Shown piece after piece: positions 26,774 to 32,357 of a stretch of 32,357 nt of DNA (the stretch's first letter is position 1; every line of letters starts with the position of its first letter). The notes beneath the pieces were generated by a model. It was not told the origin of the DNA. It saw only the letters and a program-made list of their open reading frames with translations, and searched no databases. This DNA is from Planctomycetaceae bacterium (GTDB taxonomy: Bacteria; Planctomycetota; Planctomycetia; Planctomycetales; Planctomycetaceae): NCBI GenBank assembly GCA_028284885.1, contig JANQQW010000233.1, forward strand, positions 1 through 32,357. Direction: 5' to 3'. The position numbers were made by a program, and so were the translations under genes.

Positions 26774-28801
26774 GTGTCTGCAGTTCCTCCCCGAAGTCCG
26801 AAGCGCGAGGACGGCCCGGTTGCCTACCTCATCCTCCGCGAGGGAGGCAAGTGGCGGGACGTGTTCCGGCTCACCCCCGGCCAGGTGACCACCGTCGGGC
26901 GGGCCCCCACGAACCGCGTCGTCGTCTCCGACGAGGTCTGCAGCCGGAACCACTGCGAGATCTTCCTCAGCGGGGCCCAGTGGACGCTGCGGGACCTGAA
27001 CAGCCGGAACGGCACCCTCGTCGACGAAGAGCCGGTCAACGGTGACCACGAACTGCTCGACGGCGAGATCCTCCGCATCGGCTCGACGCTGCTGGGCTTC
27101 ACCTTCAACCTCGCCCGGCAGCTGCCGGACGTCCACGACGAGGCCCCCACCCGACAGGACGCCGAGACGGCGTTCGACATCGCCATCGAGGACCTCGACT
27201 CCGGCGAGCACGAGCCGGCCATCGTCCACCGCACGCGGAAGTCCCGGTTCACCTCGCTGCAGGACCTCGACCGCGACCGCACCGGGGGCGAGCTGGCAAC
27301 CCTGTACCGCCTCGCGATGGACATGGGGTCCGCCTCCGACGAACAGGCCCTCGCCAAGATCGTGCTGGACGGCCTGTTCGCCGGGACCTCGGCCGACATC
27401 GGCGCGATCCTGTACCTGCCCGAGGGAACGGACGAGCCGCGGCCCAGGGACCTGACGATCACGGCCTACCAGTCCCGGGGCGACCTGCCCTACCAACGGG
27501 TCTCGGACCACCTCTCCGAGGCCGTGCTCGACAGCGGCGAGGCGATCCTCGCCCGCGACGTCTCCGACGACAGCCGCCTCGCCAACCGCGACACCCTCGG
27601 CCAGATTCACGCCCAGAGCGTGATCTGCGCCCCGGTCCGCGAGAGCGGGCGGGCGTTCGGTCTCGTCCACCTCTACTCGACCAAGCCCCACGAGGCGCTC
27701 GACCCCAACGACCTCGAGTTCACGCTCGCGGTCGCCGACCAGCTCGCCAACGCCATCCAGCACGTCCGCCAGATGGCGACGCTCCGCCAAGGCCTCGCCC
27801 GCGCCCACGACGAGAACCGGGCGCTCCGGTCGCAGCTCAAGAGCAACACGTCGATCGTCGGCGAGAGCAAGGCGATCCACCGGCTGCGGGAGGACATCGC
27901 TCGCGTCGCGCCGACCGACGCCACGGTCCTCATCCGCGGGGAGAGCGGCGTCGGCAAGGAACTCGTCGCCCGCGCCATCCACTTCGACAGCGACCGCGAC
28001 GACGCCCCGATCGTCTGCATGAACTGCGCAGCCCTCTCCGAGAGTCTGCTCGAGAGCGAACTGTTCGGGCACGAGAAGGGGTCGTTCACCGGGGCGACCG
28101 AACGGAAGATCGGGAAGTTCGAACAGGCCGACGGCGGGACGCTGTTCCTCGACGAAGTCGGCGAGATGAGCCTCGGCGTCCAGGCGAAGTTCCTGCGTGT
28201 GCTCGAAGGGCACGCCTTCGAGCGGGTCGGCGGTCGCGATCCGGTCCAGGTCGACGTCCGCGTGGTCGCGGCGACGAACCGGGACCTGGAGTCGGCCGTA
28301 CGGGAAGGACGGTTCCGCAGCGACCTCTACTTCCGGCTGCAAGTCGTCGAGATCGACGTTCCGCCGCTGCGGGAACGGGCCAACGACGTCCCTCTGCTGG
28401 CCGTCCACTTCCTGCAGCGGTTCGCCGAGAAGAGCAACCGGCCGGTCAACGGGTTCTCGCCCGAGGCCGTTCGGCTGCTCACGAACCACAACTGGCCGGG
28501 CAACGTCCGGCAGTTGCAGAACACGGTGGAGCGAGCCGTCGTCCTCTCGCGGACGGCCACGATCGAGGCCTCCGACATCCAACTGTCGTCGTTGGAGATG
28601 GAGCAGAGCGGTTCACGGCCGGCCGAGCAGCCGGAGGTCTACCGCGACGTGTCGCTGGAGGAACTGGAGCGCGAGCACATTCTCGCGACGCTCGAGGAGA
28701 CCGGCTGGAACAAGTCCAAGTCCGCCCAGATTCTGGGGATCGAGCGATCGACGCTGGACCGGAAGCTGAAGCGTTACAAGGTGAGCCGGCCGGGTCGTTG
28801 A
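26774..28801 (+). CDS. FHA-GAF-AAA+ sigma54-dependent transcriptional activator
   Basis: From GTG 26774 the product has 675 residues. A TTG at 26717 is an alternative, and homologous sequence begins near [11 protein letters not shown]. Domain order: FHA (about 15-110, with [18 protein letters not shown] and NSRNGT), GAF (about 165-330), AAA+ (about 350-590) and a Fis-type helix-turn-helix (about 635-672, [19 protein letters not shown]). Walker A is GESGVGKE (389-396). The sigma54-contact loop is GSFTGA (436-441), a Ser variant of [16 protein letters not shown] is Walker B, and the [11 protein letters not shown] motif follows. The FHA domain would read a phosphothreonine signal and GAF a small molecule, and the ATPase opens sigma54 promoters. 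It lies 122 nt after an ECF-like sigma gene. Confidence 0.92.
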   Translation: MSAVPPRSPKREDGPVAYLILREGGKWRDVFRLTPGQVTTVGRAPTNRVVVSDEVCSRNHCEIFLSGAQWTLRDLNSRNGTLVDEEPVNGDHELLDGEILRIGSTLLGFTFNLARQLPDVHDEAPTRQDAETAFDIAIEDLDSGEHEPAIVHRTRKSRFTSLQDLDRDRTGGELATLYRLAMDMGSASDEQALAKIVLDGLFAGTSADIGAILYLPEGTDEPRPRDLTITAYQSRGDLPYQRVSDHLSEAVLDSGEAILARDVSDDSRLANRDTLGQIHAQSVICAPVRESGRAFGLVHLYSTKPHEALDPNDLEFTLAVADQLANAIQHVRQMATLRQGLARAHDENRALRSQLKSNTSIVGESKAIHRLREDIARVAPTDATVLIRGESGVGKELVARAIHFDSDRDDAPIVCMNCAALSESLLESELFGHEKGSFTGATERKIGKFEQADGGTLFLDEVGEMSLGVQAKFLRVLEGHAFERVGGRDPVQVDVRVVAATNRDLESAVREGRFRSDLYFRLQVVEIDVPPLRERANDVPLLAVHFLQRFAEKSNRPVNGFSPEAVRLLTNHNWPGNVRQLQNTVERAVVLSRTATIEASDIQLSSLEMEQSGSRPAEQPEVYRDVSLEELEREHILATLEETGWNKSKSAQILGIERSTLDRKLKRYKVSRPGR

Positions 28802-29180
28802 GCGGCGGCGACGCCTCGCGACATCCGCGAGTTCTCGGGAAACCCGAAGTCCGGTTGCGATTTCGCGAGATTTTTGTTGACAGATTCTGCGCGGCCGCAG
28901 ATGATCGCTTTTCTGAGGGGGGTGATGTCGCCGACGCGGCCCATGAAGGCCCGCGAGTCGCTCCCTACCCTCCTCCCGCAGCACCCCAGACGAGTCACCG
29001 CGTTCCCAGCGAACTCGGCGTCTCGGACGTTGCGTGGAGTTGAGCCGTCGTTTCGGCGGATTCAAGTTGTGATGAGCCCCGGTCCCGCTCCGCGAAGGCC
29101 GTCCGGCTCGCGAGGAGATTTCGTGTGAATTTCGGGTCGCATTCGGCCCGTCCGTGCCACTGCATTCCGGGGGAGGACTG
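28802..29180. other. 379-nt intergenic region before the small acidic protein gene
   Basis: It contains a promoter candidate with a perfect TTGACA and an inverted repeat in its spacer (28877-28905). It also holds a leader of about 270 nt, including a small GCCG/CGGC hairpin near 29044-29057, and the strong GGGGGAGG site next to the ATG at 29181. No gene was recognised in it. A small RNA is possible but unsupported. Confidence 0.55.
28877..28905 (+). promoter_or_regulatory. Candidate promoter with inverted repeat in the spacer
   Basis: TTGACA (28877-28882) and GATGAT (28900-28905, 4 of 6) are 17 nt apart and follow a T-run. TCTGCG-CGGC-CGCAGA (28885-28900) fills the spacer and could be an operator. 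Confidence 0.5.
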
Positions 29181-29483
29181 ATGTCTTCGATTTTCGAGAT
29201 TCCGGCCACCGAAGCCGTGAACCTGACCGACCGTGAGCTCGCCGTCGACTACGACGAGATGTTCGACGAAGAGGACTTCCGGGCGATGGGCATCGACCCG
29301 TCCAGCCCGACCGTGGCGAAGCCCGGCTCGGAGGACAAGGTCGTCATGCTCGCCGCTCGGTACGCCTCCGGCCTGCCGCTGTGGCACGGCAGCGACTGCT
29401 ACGACCACGGGCCGAACCGCCTGGGCAGCGCCGAGGGCCTGCTCGGCTTCGCCTCCGAGGAGGAGGAAGAAGAGGAGGAGTGA
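29181..29483 (+). CDS. Small acidic protein with poly-Glu C-terminus, unknown function
   Basis: The 100-residue product is behind a very strong ribosome-binding site (GGGGGAGG, 4 nt before ATG), which suggests high expression. It has no signal peptide or membrane segment. The middle contains an acidic helix (AVDYDEMFDEEDFRAMGIDP, 21-40), a more conserved-looking stretch GLPLWHGSDCYDH (64-76) and eight consecutive Glu at the C-terminus (93-100). I do not recognise a family. The long leader and strong translation signal suggest a regulated, abundant protein, which is inference. It is followed by the nested repeat at 29552-29689. Confidence 0.75.
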   Translation: MSSIFEIPATEAVNLTDRELAVDYDEMFDEEDFRAMGIDPSSPTVAKPGSEDKVVMLAARYASGLPLWHGSDCYDHGPNRLGSAEGLLGFASEEEEEEEE

Positions 29484-29551
29484 GTTCGCTCACTCGGCAA
29501 CGAGTTCAACGGGGTCGCCGGTTCCACGGCGGCCCCTTTCTCGTGCGCCGA

Positions 29552-29689
29552 CTCAGAGCCTGTCCGGAAAGTCGCCGGAGTGTGGTAGGACGGGCACTCT
29601 TGCCCGTCCACGCCGTCCGTTTCGGGGCCCGAACGCCTTGGCGACGGGCAGGAGTGCCCGTCGTACGGACTTCTCGGACAGACTCTCAG
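29552..29689. repeat. Outer inverted repeat enclosing copy D
   Basis: The left arm 29552-29573 (CTCAGAGCCTGTCCGG...) and right arm 29667-29689 are imperfect reverse complements sharing the AGAG-Y-CTGTCCG core. They enclose copy D of the paired-hairpin repeat. The right arm contains the TGA stop of the minus-strand cNMP-domain gene. Confidence 0.75.
29585..29666. repeat. Paired-hairpin repeat, copy D
   Basis: The left arm 29585-29609 contains GACGGGCA-ctct-TGCCCGTC and begins GTAGG. The right arm 29642-29666 contains GACGGGCA-ggag-TGCCCGTC in reverse orientation. The arms are 32 nt apart. The copy lies between two convergent genes, where it could terminate both transcripts. Confidence 0.85.
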
Positions 29690-30207
29690 AAGTGCCAGTT
29701 CGAGTACAGCTTGGCCCGGAAGTCACGCCACTCCTGCTTCTGCAGCGAAGCCCCCGGCGTGTCGAGCAGCTCGAAGATCCACTCGTCCATCCGCCGCAAC
29801 CGATCCGAGATCAGCTTGACCGTGTTCACGGCGATCCGGTGGGCGACCGCGGGTCGCTCGGCGAGCAGAGCGTCGTAGTCCTCACGGAGGAACGCCAGGA
29901 CGTCCGTCGGGACCAGCGCCCGCACGGTGGCGGAGTGCGGAGCCGGGTCGAAGAAGGAGAGCTCCCCGAAGACGTCGCCCGCGTCGAGCACGGCGAGCTG
30001 CCGGTCCCCGCCCGCCTGAATCCGCACGACCTCGCACTGGCCGGACAGGATGATCGACATCTGCTGCCGGCGGTCCCCCTCGGCGTAGATCGCGGCCCCC
30101 TCCTCGTACGACTGCGGCTGCAACCGGTCGAGGACGTGGGCGAGGTCCTCGTCGTCGAGCCCGACGAACAGCGGGCAGTTCGGGGTGGTCTCTCGGTGGT
30201 CGTTCAT
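29686..30207 (-). CDS. Cyclic-nucleotide-binding-domain protein without DNA-binding domain
   Basis: The 173-residue product has a CRP-type cNMP-binding beta-roll (about 10-125: CPLFVGLDDEDL, IYAEGD, MSIILSGQCEVVR, GDVFGELSFF). A C helix and a short tail (LRRMDEWIFELLDTPGASLQ) replace the usual helix-turn-helix. In cAMP-binding members the phosphate cassette reads FGELA...PRAAT with an Arg. Here it is FGELSFFDPAPHSAT, so the Arg is replaced by His and nucleotide binding is uncertain. ATG 30207 lies 2 nt after the glutamate dehydrogenase stop, with GGGAGG upstream inside that gene, so the two are probably translated as an operon. It may regulate its neighbour or another protein by direct contact. 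Confidence 0.85.
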   Translation of the reverse strand: MNDHRETTPNCPLFVGLDDEDLAHVLDRLQPQSYEEGAAIYAEGDRRQQMSIILSGQCEVVRIQAGGDRQLAVLDAGDVFGELSFFDPAPHSATVRALVPTDVLAFLREDYDALLAERPAVAHRIAVNTVKLISDRLRRMDEWIFELLDTPGASLQKQEWRDFRAKLYSNWHF

Positions 30208-30209
30208 CG

Positions 30210-31445
30210 TCAGATTCCTCCCATGACCGTCGCCCGGCCGACGCGGCCGATCCCGACGAGGTACGCCGCCGTCCGGAGCGAGACTCGCTTCTCCTTGGCG
30301 ATCTGCCAGACGCGCTCGAACGCGTCGACCATGATCCGTTCGAGCTCGTCCCGGACGCGAGCCTGCTCCCACTTGAAGTGCTGCCGGTTCTGGACCCACT
30401 CGAAGTAGCTGACGGTGACGCCGCCCGCGTTCGCGAGGATGTCGGGCAGGACGAAGATGCCCTTCTTCTCGAAGACGGCGTCCGCCGCCGGGTCGGTCGG
30501 GTTGTTCGCCGCCTCGATGACGTACTTCGCCCGCACGTCGTCGGCGTTCTCTCCGTTCAGGACCCCGCCGATCGCCGCCGGGATCAGCACGTCGACGTCC
30601 GCCGCGAGGAGTTCCTCGTTCGTGACCGGGTCGCTCCCGGGGAAGTCGACCACCTTGCCGGTGTCGCTGACGTGCCCGCTGAGCGCCGGCACGTCCAGTC
30701 CCTCCGGGTTCCAGACGCCGCCGTACGCGTCGGTGACACCGACCACCACGCCGCCGAGTTCCTGCAGGTAGCGTGCGGCGTGGCTGCCGACGTTGCCGAA
30801 CCCCTGGACGGCGACTCGAGCCCCTTCGAGCTCGACGCCGTTCCGTGCGAGCAGCTCGCGGGTCAGGATCACGACGCCTCGCCCCGTCGCCTCCTCGCGG
30901 CCGGCCGCCCCGTGCAGCTCCACCGGCTTGCCCGTCACACAGGCCGGGTTGAAGCCGTGGAACTTCTGGTACTGGTTGGCGATCCAGGCCATCACCTGGG
31001 CGTTGGTCCCCATGTCCGGTGCCGGGATGTCCTTGTCCGGTCCGATGACGTCGTGGATCTCGTCGACGAAACGACGGGTGACCCGTTCGAGCTCGCCGGG
31101 AGTCAGGTCGCGGACGTCGACCGAGATCCCCCCCTTCGCCCCGCCGTACGGGATGTTGACGACCGCCGTCTTCCACGTCATCAGCGCGGCGAGGGCCAGC
31201 ACCTCGTCCTCGTTCACCTCGTGGTGGAACCGCAGCCCGCCCTTGAGCGGTCCGCGGGACTTGTTGTGCTGCATGCGGTAGCCGATGTAGGTGGCGATCT
31301 CGCCGTTGTCCCGCTCGACCGCCACCTGCACCTTGAGCTCGCGTTCGGGCGTGAGCAGCAGCCGCCGCATGTTGGGCGTGAGATCCATCAGCTCCGCCGC
31401 CTCGTGGAAGTAGCGGCGTGTGGTCTCGTAGGAACTGGTGCTCAT
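30210..31445 (-). CDS. gdhA: Glutamate dehydrogenase (Glu/Leu/Phe/Val dehydrogenase family)
   Basis: The 411-residue product has the hexameric GDH fold. [10 protein letters not shown] contains the substrate Lys68. [16 protein letters not shown] contains the catalytic Lys104. PAPDMGTN contains Asp144, and TGRGV is followed by the dinucleotide motif GFGNVG (215-220). The length matches the roughly 410-420-residue catabolic/thermophile-type enzymes rather than the 450-residue NADP enzyme of E. coli. It interconverts glutamate with 2-oxoglutarate and ammonia. The coenzyme cannot be assigned safely. A promoter candidate precedes the gene (31488-31516). It is closely followed by a cNMP-domain gene. 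Confidence 0.95.
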   Translation of the reverse strand: MSTSSYETTRRYFHEAAELMDLTPNMRRLLLTPERELKVQVAVERDNGEIATYIGYRMQHNKSRGPLKGGLRFHHEVNEDEVLALAALMTWKTAVVNIPYGGAKGGISVDVRDLTPGELERVTRRFVDEIHDVIGPDKDIPAPDMGTNAQVMAWIANQYQKFHGFNPACVTGKPVELHGAAGREEATGRGVVILTRELLARNGVELEGARVAVQGFGNVGSHAARYLQELGGVVVGVTDAYGGVWNPEGLDVPALSGHVSDTGKVVDFPGSDPVTNEELLAADVDVLIPAAIGGVLNGENADDVRAKYVIEAANNPTDPAADAVFEKKGIFVLPDILANAGGVTVSYFEWVQNRQHFKWEQARVRDELERIMVDAFERVWQIAKEKRVSLRTAAYLVGIGRVGRATVMGGI

Positions 31446-31487
31446 CGGAGGTCCGGTCGCGGGACGGCGGGTGGTTCGGCCGCAGGT

Positions 31488-31516
31488 AGTCTAGGGGTGA
31501 CCGCCCGGCGTGTCAT
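31488..31516 (-). promoter_or_regulatory. Candidate promoter of gdhA
   Basis: On the minus strand ATGACA (31511-31516, 5 of 6) and TAGACT (31488-31493, 4 of 6) are exactly 17 nt apart. The -35 box overlaps the stop codon of the upstream SGNH-like gene. Confidence 0.45.
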
Positions 31517-32357
31517 CGACGACCGAACGGGCCGTCGGCGTCCACCTGCCGCGGACGCGGAACCGAACCCGGCGAGGAGTCCTGCCACGGGCCGACGACC
31601 CGGCGGCGGAGGTACGTGGCGAGCACGCGAGCGTGCAGCTCGTGGCCTCGTTTCGTGAAGCGCGGGGCGTTCACCAGAAACAGCGAGTCCGGCTGCGGGT
31701 CGGACCGGAAGGCCTCGGAGCCGTCGCAGTAGGCGATGTTCCGCTCCGCGAGAAAGGCCCCGAGTCGGTCGAACGGCTCGCGTCCGGCGTAGACGTCGTT
31801 CGCCCCGACCCCGACCGACTCCCGCAGCAGCTCGCAACAGGCTCCGGACGACACCTGCCACGGAGCCGGGTGGGCGGCGACGACCAACGTGCACCCGACG
31901 GCGTCGCAGGCCAGTTTGAGGTGCTCGAGCGGCGAGAACGCCAGATCGACGTAGACGTCCCAGTCGGCCCGCTGCTCCCGCAGCCAGCCGAACCATCCGC
32001 GAGGGCTGTCGATGGCCCGCGCCCCGCCGCTGCCGCTCTCCTGCAACGTCCACTTCGCGAGCTGCCGCTTGCCCCAGTCGGGAAGCAGGAACCTCTCGTC
32101 CGATCGGCCGCCGAGTTCCTCGGCTCGTCGCAACAGCGGACTCGGACAGGCGACCGGCACGTTCCCGTCCGCCACCTCGACGTGCCGCCGCAGGCGGTAG
32201 TCGTCCGCGACGTCGCCCATGTCGAACGTCACGACGACCACGTCCGGCCGGAGCGAGGCGAGCGAGTGACGAAAACGCAGGAACGAGAGCAGTGGGCAGT
32301 CGCCCGGAACGCCGGCGTTGACGACCTCGACCTCGACGCGGCTGTCGCCCTGCAGGA
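31513..32357 (-). CDS. SGNH/GDSL-hydrolase-like protein, C-terminal part
   Basis: The frame is open to the window edge, so the N-terminus (and any signal or membrane part) is outside. Visible are a GDSR segment (GDSRVEVEV, with the expected Ser of block I), NAGVPG (block II Gly), RPDVVVVTFDMGD (block III, where the usual Asn is not evident) and NAPRFTKRGHELHARVLATYL (block V His). Together these fit the SGNH fold used by esterases and by acyl-modifying enzymes of cell-surface polysaccharides. The C-terminal 30 residues are Arg/Pro-rich. It lies 67 nt upstream of gdhA on the same strand, but a promoter candidate between them suggests separate transcription. The substrate is unknown. Confidence 0.8.
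   Translation of the reverse strand, partial: LQGDSRVEVEVVNAGVPGDCPLLSFLRFRHSLASLRPDVVVVTFDMGDVADDYRLRRHVEVADGNVPVACPSPLLRRAEELGGRSDERFLLPDWGKRQLAKWTLQESGSGGARAIDSPRGWFGWLREQRADWDVYVDLAFSPLEHLKLACDAVGCTLVVAAHPAPWQVSSGACCELLRESVGVGANDVYAGREPFDRLGAFLAERNIAYCDGSEAFRSDPQPDSLFLVNAPRFTKRGHELHARVLATYLRRRVVGPWQDSSPGSVPRPRQVDADGPFGRR

Overview
The window is a GC-rich chromosomal segment whose gene content points to a planctomycete (Planctomycetota, probably Planctomycetales). The indicators are a PSCyt1-type cytochrome domain fused to WD40 repeats, a Big2/DUF1549/DUF1553 protein with CxxCH motifs, a J-like domain without HPD beside an Hsp70, two FHA/GAF signalling proteins, Uma2-family proteins, and a SecA with a long C-terminal insertion. 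The identification rests on family knowledge, not on a search.

Layout. 1-1558: the 3' end of an FtsX/MacB-type ABC permease followed by a ZnuA-like metal-binding lipoprotein. 1736-5854: a large HrpA-type DEAH helicase. 5999-7837: an FHA-GAF-class III nucleotide cyclase, converging on a cupin/AI-2E-transporter pair (minus strand, 7840-9256) and an exported protein made of two related halves (9330-10193). 10554-14297: secA, behind a well-formed promoter candidate. 14395-15670: a Uma2-family protein and a 234-residue protein with an FSGC...His pattern reminiscent of CNF1/BLF1 deamidases. 15845-20432: PSCyt1-WD40 protein, a second Uma2 protein and the Big2/DUF1549/DUF1553 protein. 20450-23084 (minus): a membrane-anchored J-like/GspE-N fusion downstream of a lidless Hsp70. 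23407-25213: an exported PQQ-type beta-propeller protein and a triple zinc-ribbon protein. 25316-25618 (minus): a 7Fe ferredoxin. 26067-28801: an ECF-like sigma factor followed by an FHA-GAF-sigma54 activator. 29181-29483: a small acidic protein with a poly-Glu tail. 29686-31445 (minus): glutamate dehydrogenase closely followed by a cyclic-nucleotide-binding-domain protein without a DNA-binding domain. 31513-end (minus): the C-terminal part of an SGNH-hydrolase-like protein.

The most striking structure outside the genes is a family of paired hairpins. Each arm has the shape GTAG-purine-rich-GGGY-loop-RCCC, and two arms face each other 21-81 nt apart. There are four copies (1554-1624, 2506-2632, 17911-17990, 29585-29666). 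The stem sequence differs between copies but is kept within each copy. Two copies contain the stop codon of the preceding gene, a third is nested in another inverted repeat that contains a stop codon, and the fourth lies in frame inside the helicase gene and is translated. No rRNA, tRNA, CRISPR array, transposase or integrase was seen.

Several genes could belong to a signalling layer (nucleotide cyclase, cNMP-domain protein, FHA-sigma54 activator, ECF sigma factor), but nothing in the window proves that they are connected.
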